In this document: one piece after another, positions 19,306 to 28,519 of the stretch
Layout of the letters: every line of letters begins with the position of its first letter
How positions within the stretch are numbered: the stretch's first letter is position 1
From: Oscillospiraceae bacterium
GTDB taxonomy: Bacteria > Bacillota > Clostridia > Oscillospirales > Oscillospiraceae
Direction: 5' to 3'
DNA length: 64,000 nucleotides
NCBI GenBank assembly: GCA_015067435.1
Contig: SVMM01000006.1
Location: forward strand, 1-64,000
Notes under the pieces: model-generated
Told to the model about the DNA's origin: nothing
The model's database searches: none
What the model saw: the letters and a program-made list of their open reading frames with translations, nothing else
Made by a program: the position numbers and the translations under genes

Positions 19306-20360
19306 GTGATGACCTCCTCCGATTCCGCCTCATAGACGCTGATCCTGGTGGGGTCGAAGTTCAGGAACACCTTCTCCCCCGCCGCGTGGACGGACGTGGT
19401 GTCCTTGGTGTACTCGTTGACGATCAGGTTCTGCCCATCGGCAAGCTGCACCTCGTACTCCACGAAATCGCCGAGGAAGGTGGAGAACAGCACCTCGCCG
19501 GGAAGGCCGCTGTCCGCGAAGAAAAGCTGCTCGGGGCGCGCGGAGAGCTTTGCGGGGCCTGTGTAGTCCTTCGCGACGGGCACCTGAATGTCCAGCCCCT
19601 CCACCTTGACCGCGCCGCCGGAGGCAACCGTGCAGTCGAGGAAATTGCTCGTGCCGATGAAGCCCGCGACGAAGGGGTTCTGGGGCTTGGCGTAGATGTC
19701 CTGCGGCGTGCCGCACTGCATGATGACACCGTCCTTCATGACGGCGATGCGGTCGGAGATCGCCAGCGCCTCCTCCTGATCGTGCGTGACGTAGATGGTG
19801 GTGATGCCGAGCTTGCGCTGGAGCTTCTTGATGACGGTGCGCATCTGCACGCGCAGCTTCGCGTCGAGGTTTGAAAGCGGCTCGTCCATCAGCAGGACGC
19901 TCGGCTCGATGACGAAGGCGCGCGCCAGCGCCACGCGCTGCTGCTGGCCGCCGGAAAGCTCGCTGGGCTTGCGCTTGGAGAGGTGCGCGATCTGCACCAG
20001 CTCCAGCGCCTCCTTGACGCGCGGGCCGATCTCCGCGGCGGCGACATGGCGCGCCTTGAGACCGTAGGCGACGTTCTCCTCCACCGTCAGGTGCGGGAAG
20101 ATGGCGTAGTTCTGGAACACCATGCCGATGTCGCGCTTGTGGGCGGGAACGGTGTTGATGAGCTTGTCGCCGAAGTAGAACTCGCCGCCCTCGATGGAGT
20201 TGAAGCCCGCGATCATACGCAGAAGCGTGGTCTTGCCGCAGCCGGAGGGACCGAGAAGCGTGAAGAACTCGCCCTCCTTGATGTCCAGCGACACGCCCTT
20301 GAGCGCGACGAAATCCCCGTATTTCTTGACTGCTTCCTTGATGATGACTGCATTGCTCAT
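19299..20360 (-). CDS. Fbp-type ABC transporter ATP-binding protein
   Basis: Cytoplasmic ATPase that powers the importer encoded around it. Walker A GPSGCGKT is at residues 37-44, the Q-loop in MVFQNYAIFPH, the ABC signature LSGGQQQR near residue 136, Walker [13 protein letters not shown], and H-loop VTHDQEEA. A C-terminal TOBE domain (about 280-350) is present, as in FbpC/PotA-type ATPases. The 353 residues are typical. It is separated from the binding-protein gene by 176 bases containing a strong palindrome, and overlaps the permease gene by 7 bases. Confidence 0.93.
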   Translation of the reverse strand: MSNAVIIKEAVKKYGDFVALKGVSLDIKEGEFFTLLGPSGCGKTTLLRMIAGFNSIEGGEFYFGDKLINTVPAHKRDIGMVFQNYAIFPHLTVEENVAYGLKARHVAAAEIGPRVKEALELVQIAHLSKRKPSELSGGQQQRVALARAFVIEPSVLLMDEPLSNLDAKLRVQMRTVIKKLQRKLGITTIYVTHDQEEALAISDRIAVMKDGVIMQCGTPQDIYAKPQNPFVAGFIGTSNFLDCTVASGGAVKVEGLDIQVPVAKDYTGPAKLSARPEQLFFADSGLPGEVLFSTFLGDFVEYEVQLADGQNLIVNEYTKDTTSVHAAGEKVFLNFDPTRISVYEAESEEVITC

Positions 20361-20479
20361 AGTGATTTTTCCCTCCGATATTTTTGTTTTCAGCGCTCAA
20401 AGCAGCCGCCTGTAAGGCACCTTTCAACGCTGAACCCTCGTTTTGTGGCGAAAAGGGGCGAAGCGCCCTCTTACAATAA

Positions 20480-20509
20480 GCGAGGGGGGATCCGGGGATC
20501 CCCCCTCGC
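20480..20509 (-). repeat. Strong GC palindrome between binding-protein and ATPase genes
   Basis: Fourteen-bp arms (20480-20493 and 20496-20509), 28 bases past the stop of the binding-protein gene, followed on the minus strand by TTATTGT. It resembles the intercistronic hairpins that protect binding-protein messages and reduce read-through, which would make the soluble component more abundant than the membrane parts. A second, shorter GC hairpin is near 20455-20468. Confidence 0.65.
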
Positions 20510-20536
20510 CTTGCTGCTATGGCTTTGGCGCGCGTC

Positions 20537-21658
20537 TCAGCCGACGAGCATATCCTGCCACTTCTCCTTGATGGCGGGAGCGTTGTTGGCGGCATAGTCG
20601 AAGTTGTAGTTCATCAGCTTGATGCTGCTCAGCTCCGGCAGGCCGACGGGCGACACGTCGCTGCGGATCGGGCGGCGGCCCCACTCGGCGTTCTGTCTGG
20701 TCTGGCAGTCCTTGCCGAGCACGAACTCGACGAACAGCTGCGCCAGCTCGGGATTCGGGCAGTTCTTCACGATGGCGACGCCGTCGGGAACGGCGGAGGT
20801 GCCGTCGGTCGGGTAAACGACCTTCATGAAGCTGTCGGTGTACTTGATGGCGGCCTTTTCGAGCGTGATGCCGACCGCGTTCTCACCGGCGAAGATGTCC
20901 TTGTGCGCGAGGGAGGAGGAGTTCTTGACCTCCAGCTTGGGGATGATCTGGCCCACGAGCTCCCAGCCGGCGGCATAGTCGTCGGACTCCTGACCGTACA
21001 GGAACAGGATGGTGCACAGCTGCGTGAACGCGGAGCCGGAGGAGGTCGGGTCGGCGATGGCGATCTTGCCGTACTTGTCGGTGTCGAAGCTCGCCAGATC
21101 CTTCCACGTCTGCGGGATGTCGCTCTCGGGGATCTTGTCGGTGTTGGCGATGAAGACCATCGGCAGCGGGGACTCGCCGATCCAGTAGTAGGCGGAGTCA
21201 TAGAGGCTGGAGTCGATCAGGTCGATGCAGCTGGGCTGATAGGGCTGGAAATAGTCCTTGTAGGCAGCCAGCGTGTCGGCGCCGCCGCCCCACAGGACGT
21301 CGGCGATCGGGTTCGCGGACTCCGCGCCGATCTTGTTGACCAGGTTGGACGTACCGTCGGCGATGATCTCGACCTTGACGTTGGGATAGGCCTCCTCAAA
21401 GGCCTTGACGCCGTCGTTCAGCGGGTCGGAATCGTGCGGGGAGTAGACCGTCAGGGTGCCGGTGTAATCCGCGGGCGCCTTCTCGGCGGGAGCGGCGGGC
21501 GTCGCAGGCTCGGCGGGAGCCGCCGGGGTCGCGGCGGGAGCCGCGGGGGTGGCTGCGGGCGCCGCCGGCGCAGGCTCGTTCGTCGAGGTCTGGCCGCCGC
21601 AGGCGACAAGTGCAAATACCATGCACAGCGCAAGCATGAGACTGAGTAACTTTTTCAT
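20537..21658 (-). CDS. Fbp/AfuA-type extracellular solute-binding lipoprotein
   Basis: Surface lipoprotein (signal ending FALVACGG, Cys 20) that captures substrate for the ABC importer downstream. A low-complexity Pro/Ala/Thr spacer (about residues 28-65, built from a repeated PAAPAAT-like unit) tethers the binding domain, which begins near LTVYSPHDSDPL. The fold resembles class II binding proteins of the AfuA/FbpA type (ADVLWGGGADT; WGRRPIRSDV). Such proteins bind ferric ion, sugar phosphates or phosphonates, and which applies here is undecided. The ATG at 21658 follows AAGGAGG, with a promoter at 21702-21729. 373 residues. Confidence 0.87.
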   Translation of the reverse strand: MKKLLSLMLALCMVFALVACGGQTSTNEPAPAAPAATPAAPAATPAAPAEPATPAAPAEKAPADYTGTLTVYSPHDSDPLNDGVKAFEEAYPNVKVEIIADGTSNLVNKIGAESANPIADVLWGGGADTLAAYKDYFQPYQPSCIDLIDSSLYDSAYYWIGESPLPMVFIANTDKIPESDIPQTWKDLASFDTDKYGKIAIADPTSSGSAFTQLCTILFLYGQESDDYAAGWELVGQIIPKLEVKNSSSLAHKDIFAGENAVGITLEKAAIKYTDSFMKVVYPTDGTSAVPDGVAIVKNCPNPELAQLFVEFVLGKDCQTRQNAEWGRRPIRSDVSPVGLPELSSIKLMNYNFDYAANNAPAIKEKWQDMLVG

Positions 21659-21701
21659 CGTATTCCTCCTTAAAAATTATCCCTCTTGGGAAGATATGTA
21701 T

Positions 21702-21729
21702 ATTATAGTCATTTTCATGAATATTTCAA
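21702..21729 (-). promoter_or_regulatory. Sigma-A promoter of the Fbp-type ABC operon
   Basis: Minus strand TTGAAA (21724-21729), a 16-base spacer and TATAAT (21702-21707), 43 bases before the binding-protein ATG. Confidence 0.75.
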
Positions 21730-21750
21730 TAGAGAATTTAGAAATGATAG

Positions 21751-22416
21751 CTAAGGGCGCGTCTCATTATGCAGAAGCACGATCTGATCGCCCTTTTGGT
21801 TTCTGTCTTGACGGACGAGTTGATATCCGGCCGTCAATTCTTCGATCCTGCCCTTGTCATGGGGGCGGAAAAGCAGACCGGAGCGCGGCGTCTCGTCCGA
21901 GTAGACCATGCTTCCGTCGGAAAGCAGCTCATGCGGGCAGAGACAGTCGTCCTCCTCCGCTTCGTCGAAGGACAGCAAAATCCAGCCGCCCGGTTTCGTG
22001 ATGCGCGAAAGCTCCGCAAGGGCGCGCCGCGCGTCCGCCCCGGTCAGATGATCGAGCACGGCGTACGCGGCTGCCGCGTCGAAGGAGGCGTCCGCATAGC
22101 CGGTATCGAGGATATCGGCTGTTTTGACTTCGACGCCGCCGTAGCCGTATTTTCGCAGGCCCTCCCTTGTCAGCGCAGCAGCCTTCGGCGAAATATCGAA
22201 GGCTGACACTTCAAAACCGTTCGACGCAAACGCAAGGGTATGCGCGCCGAAACCGCAGGCCGCGTCGCAGACCGTTTTGACGCCGCGGCTCTTCAGAAAT
22301 TCCATCTCCTCGCTGGCGGAGCGGTTCCATCCGTCCAGCCAGCGGAAAAGCGCATCCTCGTCCTCCTCGTTCCAGCACCTCTCCCAGTAAGCGGAATAAT
22401 CATAAGCTGTATGCAT
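21751..22416 (-). CDS. Class I SAM-dependent methyltransferase
   Basis: Small methyltransferase with a Rossmann-like SAM site: motif I VCDAACGFGAHTLAF, motif II VSAFDISPKA, motif IV FDAAAAYAVLDHL. The target is unknown; the UbiE/Methyltransf_11-type fold covers many small molecules. The start is set at the ATG at 22416, because GGAGG lies 7 bases upstream; a longer reading to 22452 has no such site. 221 residues. It begins just after a terminator-like hairpin for the upstream epimerase gene, so its expression may depend on read-through or on a promoter that I cannot see. Confidence 0.82.
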   Translation of the reverse strand: MHTAYDYSAYWERCWNEEDEDALFRWLDGWNRSASEEMEFLKSRGVKTVCDAACGFGAHTLAFASNGFEVSAFDISPKAAALTREGLRKYGYGGVEVKTADILDTGYADASFDAAAAYAVLDHLTGADARRALAELSRITKPGGWILLSFDEAEEDDCLCPHELLSDGSMVYSDETPRSGLLFRPHDKGRIEELTAGYQLVRQDRNQKGDQIVLLHNETRP

Positions 22417-22434
22417 CGTTTTTCCTCCATCGAT

Positions 22435-22468
22435 AAAAACGCCTGAAATCACACGATCTCAGGCGTTT
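22435..22468 (-). terminator. Terminator of the DapF-like epimerase gene
   Basis: On the minus strand a 10-bp stem (arms near 22459-22468 and 22440-22449) is followed by five T (22435-22439). It lies just after the epimerase stop and only about 20 bases before the methyltransferase start. Confidence 0.7.
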
Positions 22469-22473
22469 CATGT

Positions 22474-23271
22474 TCAGATCTCCACAACGACCGGCTCATC
22501 CAGCGTGACGGAGCCGCCGATGTACGCCGCGACCACGTCAAACTGCTTGCGCTGGATCTCCGCGCGGACGGTTCCGGCGGGCTGGATGTAGTCCTTGGCG
22601 AAGCCGCCGTTTTCCATCCGCAGGCTCTCGGCGACCGCCGCCGCCAGCGAGCCGCTGCCGCAGCTGCCCTCCCAGAAGAGCGTGCCCGCGGACGGCACCT
22701 TCACCAGCGGCGTCATGTGCCCGTCGTCGAGGAAGATGACGCCGTACGCCTCCATGGCGGGAAAGGAGCCTTCCTCGCGCATCTTGCGCAGCGCCGGCTC
22801 CAGCTCGTCCAGGATCGCCGCGTCCGGCTCGTGCCGCGTCACGAAGTGCACGATGCCGCCGAGGTCGACCAGCACGCCCTTCGCTTCGCCGAGCGACAGC
22901 TCGGTGGACGGCCCCGGCAGGGGCGCCTCCGCGCGGGCGAACCCGACCTCCATGTCCACGTCCACGCCGACGGGGCGGGTGGCGCCGCTGACCTCCAGCG
23001 TGAGGTGCGCCTTGCCCCGGACGCCGCGCTGCTTTGCGATGAGTATCCCGCAGGCGCGGCTGGCGTTGCCGCAGAACTCGCCGCCCGCCATCTCCAGCCT
23101 GCCGTCGAAGCCCTCGTGCGGCTCGCAGACGAAGCCGACCTGCTCGGCGGCGAATTCGGTGTGCTCCATCAGCCGCGCGGCGACCGAGAGGCGATCCTCC
23201 CGCGGCACGGGGTCAAGGACAAGAAGGGTGATGTTTCCCGCGGGATCGGCGCGGACGACGTTGAGTTTCAT
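22474..23271 (-). CDS. DapF/PhzF-fold amino-acid epimerase-like protein
   Basis: Predicted two-domain cofactor-independent racemase or epimerase. Both catalytic-type cysteines of the diaminopimelate epimerase fold are present: GEFCGNASRA (Cys 67) and EGSCGSGSLA (Cys near 204). The usual DapF motif CGNGxRC is altered to CGNASRA, and the overall sequence is diverged, as in histidine racemases of the CntK type and other DapF relatives. The substrate is therefore uncertain, and this is probably not the housekeeping DapF. The ATG at 23271 has ACGGAGG 8 bases upstream. 265 residues. It lies alone between an XRE/TPR regulator gene and a methyltransferase gene on the same strand. Confidence 0.75.
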   Translation of the reverse strand: MKLNVVRADPAGNITLLVLDPVPREDRLSVAARLMEHTEFAAEQVGFVCEPHEGFDGRLEMAGGEFCGNASRACGILIAKQRGVRGKAHLTLEVSGATRPVGVDVDMEVGFARAEAPLPGPSTELSLGEAKGVLVDLGGIVHFVTRHEPDAAILDELEPALRKMREEGSFPAMEAYGVIFLDDGHMTPLVKVPSAGTLFWEGSCGSGSLAAAVAESLRMENGGFAKDYIQPAGTVRAEIQRKQFDVVAAYIGGSVTLDEPVVVEI

Positions 23272-23399
23272 GGAAAATGCCTCCGTAGCGTTGTTCTGAG
23301 TTGATTGGACTATACTATAACACGTTTTTCCGGATTTGTCCCGTCTTTTTTTCGGTTTTCCGAATATACAGCAGCTAGAATCGCCGAACAACCGGCGTT

Positions 23400-24419
23400 T
23401 TACGACAGCTGCCTGATGTTTTCGAGATATCCGCCGACGGTCTCGCCCTCGGTCAGGCCCCAGTCCTCGCGCAGGATGTCGACCACGCGGCGGTACGCCT
23501 CGACCGCGCCCGCCCGGTCGCCGCAGAGCGCGCAGAGCTGCGCGATGGAATCGAAGGCGTCGGTGTAACGGGGCCTCGTCTGGCGCTCCGCCGCGGCACG
23601 GTAGTCCGCGACCGCCCTTTGATAGTCCGCGCGCTTGGCGTAGGCGTCGCCGCGCGAGAACCACGTCTCCCACGTGTCGGGGTACTTCTCGACCATGGCG
23701 TCCCAGCAGCGCTCCGCCGCCGCGCGGGCGCCCGCCGCCTCGGCGATGATGCCCTCGTAGAGCTCGACATGGTAGCTGTCGCGCACGGCGCGCATTTTCT
23801 CCAGCGCGCTTCGCGCCTCGTCCAGACGCCCGTCGCCGATCAGGTTGTCCATGTACCACAGATACCCCGGCGCATAGTTCGGATGCCGCGCGGTAAAGTC
23901 GCGGTAGTAGTCGATCAGCGCCGTGTGGTTGGCGGTGCACCAGTCGGGGATCGCGCCGTGCGCCGCGCGGGCAAGCGAAGCGTGGTTCGACTTGTTATCC
24001 GGCTCGATTTCCAGCGCCTCCTTCGCCCGTCCGGCGGCGAGGTCGTGATAATACTCTGCACGGGCGCAGTACAGGTCGGCGAGCATGGTCAGGCAGCGCG
24101 CGCGGGTCTTCTCCTGTCCGCAGCCGTCCTGTAACTGCCGCTCAGCATAGCGGAAATCCTCCTCGCTGAGCGCCGCGCCGTCCTCGATCATCGCCTCGAT
24201 GCGCCGGAGATGCGTCTCGCCGTCGGTGTCAAACAGCTCGTCGAGCGTGACGCCCAGCACGGCAGAGAGCTCCGGCAGAAGCGAGATGTCGGGGCAACTC
24301 GCGCCGTTCTCCCACTTGCTCACCGCCTGCGCCGTGACGCCCAGCGCATCCGCCAGCCGCTCCTGCGTCAGGTCGCGGTGCAGGCGGAAGGTGCGGATCT
24401 GTTTTCCCAGATGTTCCAT
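23400..24419 (-). CDS. XRE-family regulator with C-terminal TPR-like repeats
   Basis: Cytoplasmic DNA-binding regulator. Residues 1-65 form an XRE helix-turn-helix (RLADALGVTAQAVSKWENG is the recognition segment). The remaining ~270 residues are alpha-helical TPR-like repeats (for example WDAMVEKYPDTWETWFSRGD and the YRAAAERQTRPRYTDAFDSI region), which usually bind peptides or partner proteins. The architecture resembles peptide-responsive regulators, but no signal-peptide gene is visible nearby. The ATG at 24419 has AAAGGAG upstream. 339 residues. It could control the epimerase gene 128 bases downstream; that is inference. Confidence 0.85.
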   Translation of the reverse strand: MEHLGKQIRTFRLHRDLTQERLADALGVTAQAVSKWENGASCPDISLLPELSAVLGVTLDELFDTDGETHLRRIEAMIEDGAALSEEDFRYAERQLQDGCGQEKTRARCLTMLADLYCARAEYYHDLAAGRAKEALEIEPDNKSNHASLARAAHGAIPDWCTANHTALIDYYRDFTARHPNYAPGYLWYMDNLIGDGRLDEARSALEKMRAVRDSYHVELYEGIIAEAAGARAAAERCWDAMVEKYPDTWETWFSRGDAYAKRADYQRAVADYRAAAERQTRPRYTDAFDSIAQLCALCGDRAGAVEAYRRVVDILREDWGLTEGETVGGYLENIRQLS

Positions 24420-24520
24420 TGTTTTGTGCTCCTTTCGGTTGATGGGAACACGATACCGCCGCCGCGCCGGAAAATGAAGCGAGCGTCCGGCAAGTCCCGC
24501 TCAACCGTTGGTTTGGACGC

Positions 24521-25582
24521 CTACAGCGCCCGCTCGATCGTGCCGCCGCCCACGACGCGTTCGCCGTCGTAGAACACGACCGCCTGCCCCGCCGTGACCG
24601 CGCGCTGCGGCTCGTCGAAGTCGACGCGCGCCGTGCCGTCCGCGAGCGGCGTCACCGTCGCGGCGGCCTCGCGCTGGCTGTAGCGCGTCTTGGCGGTCAC
24701 ACGCAGCATACCGTCCGGCTCCGGCTCGATCCAGTTCAGGCGCGAGGCGAGCAGCGAGCGGGAATAGAGCGCCGCGTCGTCGCCGAGCAGCACCGTGTTC
24801 GCCGCCGCGTCCTTCGAGATCACATAGAGCCGCTTTTCCGCGCTGACGCCGAGGCCCTTGCGCTGACCCGTGGTGTACGCCTCCAGCCCGCGGTGCCGCC
24901 CCAGCACCCGTCCGGCGCTGTCCACGAAGTCCCCCTCGCGCGGCGTGACGTGTCCGTAGTCATGCAAGAAGTTTACATAATCTCCATCCGGCACAAAGCA
25001 GATGTCCTGCGAGTCGGGCTTTTCCGCGTTGATGAATCCCGCCTCCGCCGCCAGCGCGCGGATGGACTTCTTGTCGTACTCCCCCACGGGCAGCAGCAGA
25101 TGGGCAAGCTGCGCCTGCGTGAGCTGGTAGAGCACATAGCTCTGGTCCTTGCTCCTATCGACGCCGCGCAGCAGATGGCAGCGCCCGCCCTCAAAGGTGA
25201 CGCGGGCGTAGTGTCCGGTGGCGATGTAGTCGTAGCCCAGCGAGAGCGCACGATCCAGCAGCGCGCCGAACTTGAGGCAGCGGTTGCAGTCGATGCAGGG
25301 GTTGGGCGTGCGTCCGGCGCGGTATTCGGAGACGAAGAAGTCCATCACGTCGCGCGCGAAGCGCTCCGTTTCGTTGAACACATAAAAATCCATGCCGAGC
25401 CGCGCGGCGACGGCGCGCGCGTCCTCCGCGTCCGAGGCGGAGCAGCAGCCGCCCTCCGCCGTCTCGCCATCGTAGAGCTTGAGCATCGCGCCCGCGCAGT
25501 CATAGCCCTGCCGGGCGAGCAAAAGCGCGGCGGCGCTGGAATCCACGCCGCCGCTCATCGCGATCATCACCCGTTTTGCCAT
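24521..25582 (-). CDS. mnmA: tRNA-specific 2-thiouridylase MnmA
   Basis: Adds sulfur to C2 of the wobble uridine (U34) in Lys, Glu and Gln tRNAs. The PP-loop SGGVDS is at residues 10-15. The catalytic cysteines are in NPCIDCNR (near residue 95) and DICFVPDGDY (near residue 194), and the TGHYAR and TTGQRKGLG motifs are diagnostic. The 353 residues are normal. It begins 10 bases after the histidine-kinase-like gene and is probably co-transcribed with it. Confidence 0.96.
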   Translation of the reverse strand: MAKRVMIAMSGGVDSSAAALLLARQGYDCAGAMLKLYDGETAEGGCCSASDAEDARAVAARLGMDFYVFNETERFARDVMDFFVSEYRAGRTPNPCIDCNRCLKFGALLDRALSLGYDYIATGHYARVTFEGGRCHLLRGVDRSKDQSYVLYQLTQAQLAHLLLPVGEYDKKSIRALAAEAGFINAEKPDSQDICFVPDGDYVNFLHDYGHVTPREGDFVDSAGRVLGRHRGLEAYTTGQRKGLGVSAEKRLYVISKDAAANTVLLGDDAALYSRSLLASRLNWIEPEPDGMLRVTAKTRYSQREAAATVTPLADGTARVDFDEPQRAVTAGQAVVFYDGERVVGGGTIERAL

Positions 25583-25592
25583 GTCATCGCCT

Positions 25593-26417
25593 TCAATCCA
25601 GATTCAGATAGCTGAACGCCGCCGCGCCCAGCGCGTCCGACAGTTCGATGAGCGCCGGATTCAGACCGCCGGTATAGTCCGCGCGGCGGGCGCGCAGCTG
25701 TGCCGCCGCCGTTGTCCTCTTCGGCAGCGAAAGCGTGAAGGTCGCGCCCTCGCCCTGCGCCGATTCCACCATGATGCGCCCGCCGTGCGCCTCCGCGATG
25801 CGGCGGCAGATGGCGAGCCCAAGGCCAACGCCGTGCGGCGAGGCGTCCAGCGGCTCGGGATGGAGAAAGCGCTCGAAGACCGTGTCCAGCTTGTTCGGCG
25901 CGATGCCGCAGCCGGTGTCCGACACCGAAATGCTCACAAATGCGCCGGCCGTCCGGACGCGTACCGTGACGGTCCCGCCCGCCGGCGTGTGGCGCAGCGC
26001 GTTGGACAGCAGGTTGAGCATCAGGCGCCGCAGCTGCTCCTCATCCGCAGCGAGCACGCAGCCCGGCGCGTCGCTCTCGAACGCAAGCGCCACCTTATTA
26101 CATTCAAACAGCGCCTCGCACTCGCGGCACAGGTCGCGGCAGAAGCCTACCGCGTCGATATTCGCGGGCTCGATGCGCAGCTCCCCCGCCAGCGACTCCG
26201 CCGCGCTCAGGTTGCCGATCAGGCGGAGCATCCGGCAGTAGCCCTGCGTAAAGATCGCCGCGTTTTCCCGCAGCGTCGGGTCTGCCTCCTGCGCCTCCTC
26301 CGGCGCGAGCTTCCGCACCGCGCCGTTCATCCGCGCCACCGCGCCGCGCAGCTCCGCGCCGACGCCGGGCAGGATCTCGGCAAGCAGCCGCAGCTCGTCT
26401 TTCGTGTACTCTTTCAT
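25593..26417 (-). CDS. Histidine-kinase-like protein lacking the phospho-acceptor His
   Basis: Soluble 274-residue protein with a HisKA-like helical pair (about 1-90) and a complete HATPase domain (N-box NLLSNALRHTP; G1 DTGCGI; G2 GVGLGLAICRRI). No TM helix and no separate sensor domain are seen. Where histidine kinases have the H-E-L-R phospho-acceptor motif, this protein has A-E-L-R (Ala 21), and no other His lies in that helix. It may be a phosphatase, an ATP-binding scaffold or a kinase with another acceptor. No response regulator gene is adjacent. The start at 26417 is preferred because of AGGAA upstream. mnmA follows 10 bases downstream. Confidence 0.72.
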   Translation of the reverse strand: MKEYTKDELRLLAEILPGVGAELRGAVARMNGAVRKLAPEEAQEADPTLRENAAIFTQGYCRMLRLIGNLSAAESLAGELRIEPANIDAVGFCRDLCRECEALFECNKVALAFESDAPGCVLAADEEQLRRLMLNLLSNALRHTPAGGTVTVRVRTAGAFVSISVSDTGCGIAPNKLDTVFERFLHPEPLDASPHGVGLGLAICRRIAEAHGGRIMVESAQGEGATFTLSLPKRTTAAAQLRARRADYTGGLNPALIELSDALGAAAFSYLNLD

Positions 26418-26598
26418 ATCATTTCCTCGCACCGCCGCGCCCCGCGGCGGGATCTTTTCGCATACTTCGGCTCTATTTTTGCGCCGGAGATGCGTTTTTG
26501 TTCTGGAAAGTCAAGGCAAGGATAGCAAAAAAACGTTGAAAAAACAAGAATTATCTCGACGCGAGCGAAAAAATGTTGGCTCTCTTGTGAAAAACCCC

Positions 26599-26626
26599 TT
26601 GCAATCCCGAAAAAAAGGAATATAAT
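26599..26626 (+). promoter_or_regulatory. Sigma-A promoter of gap
   Basis: TTGCAA (26599-26604), a 16-base spacer containing an A run, and a perfect TATAAT (26621-26626), 71 bases before the gap ATG. Confidence 0.8.
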
Positions 26627-26648
26627 ATCAGATGTTCCATACGTTTGA

Positions 26649-27719
<1,071 letters not shown>

Positions 27720-27740
27720 ATCCATCCCCGTCCCGAACAG

Positions 27741-27780
27741 ATCCCGCGACCGTTTCCGGCCGCGGGATTTCATTTTGTCT
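27741..27780 (+). terminator. Terminator of gap
   Basis: ATCCCGCG (27741-27748) and CGCGGGAT (27761-27768) form an 8-bp stem with extra inner G/C pairs, followed by a T-rich stretch (TTCATTTTGTCT). Confidence 0.75.
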
Positions 27781-27809
27781 TGCATTTTCCGCCGCGTTCA
27801 CGGTATAAT
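27780..27809 (+). promoter_or_regulatory. Sigma-A promoter of the DUF2461 gene
   Basis: TTGCAT (27780-27785), an 18-base spacer and TATAAT (27804-27809), 33 bases before the ATG at 27842. It abuts the tail of the gap terminator. Confidence 0.7.
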
Positions 27810-27841
27810 CGGAAAAGAATGAGAAGAAGAGGTAAAACGCC

Positions 27842-28519
27842 ATGTTTCAGGGCTTCACACAGGATACCGTGGACTTTCTCTGGGGCATCCGGCTCAACAA
27901 CGAGCGCGAATGGTTCACCGCGCACAAGCAGGATTACCTGAACCATGTGGACAGGCCCCTGCGCGAGCTGTCGCAGCAGCTCTGGGCGGCGATGGACGGA
28001 TCGTACCCCGCCCTCGGCCTGCGGCAGCACGTCAGCCGCATCTACCGCGACGCGCGGCGGCTGCACGGGCGCGGACCGTATAAGGACCACATGTGGCTCG
28101 TGCTGGAAAAGCCGAGCGAGGCGCACCTCGGCCGCCCCGCGTTCTACTTCGAGATCGCCCCGAATTACTTCAGCTACGGCTGCGGCTTCTGGGACATGAC
28201 GCCGGAGACCGCCGCGAAGCACCGCGCGCGCATCGACCGCGACCCGAAGCCGCTCGCGAAGCTCGCGCGGCAGATCGACAAGTCAAAGTTCACGCTCTTC
28301 GGTGCGGAATACAAGCGTCCCAAGGGCGACGCCGGCGCGCTGCTGAACCCGTGGTACAACCGCAAAAACATCGGCGTCTCGTTCGACGACAACTGCGAGG
28401 GCGTGTTCTTCACGCCGGAGCTGTTCGGCGAGATCCTGGAGGGCTTCCGGTTCCTCGTGCCGTTCTACCGCTACTTTGACACGCTCCCGGGCGACCCGTC
28501 CCCAAAGGAGGAAGCATGA
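27842..28519 (+). CDS. DUF2461 family protein
   Basis: Conserved protein of unknown function in the DUF2461 (TIGR02453) family, found in many bacteria and some fungi. It opens with the typical TVDFLWGIRLNNEREWF segment and has the RIYRDARRLHGRGPYKDH motif near residue 65 that defines the family. The 225 residues are normal, with no signal peptide or TM helix. The stop overlaps the ATG of the downstream methyltransferase gene by 4 bases (ATGA), so the two are co-translated. Confidence 0.85.
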   Translation: MFQGFTQDTVDFLWGIRLNNEREWFTAHKQDYLNHVDRPLRELSQQLWAAMDGSYPALGLRQHVSRIYRDARRLHGRGPYKDHMWLVLEKPSEAHLGRPAFYFEIAPNYFSYGCGFWDMTPETAAKHRARIDRDPKPLAKLARQIDKSKFTLFGAEYKRPKGDAGALLNPWYNRKNIGVSFDDNCEGVFFTPELFGEILEGFRFLVPFYRYFDTLPGDPSPKEEA

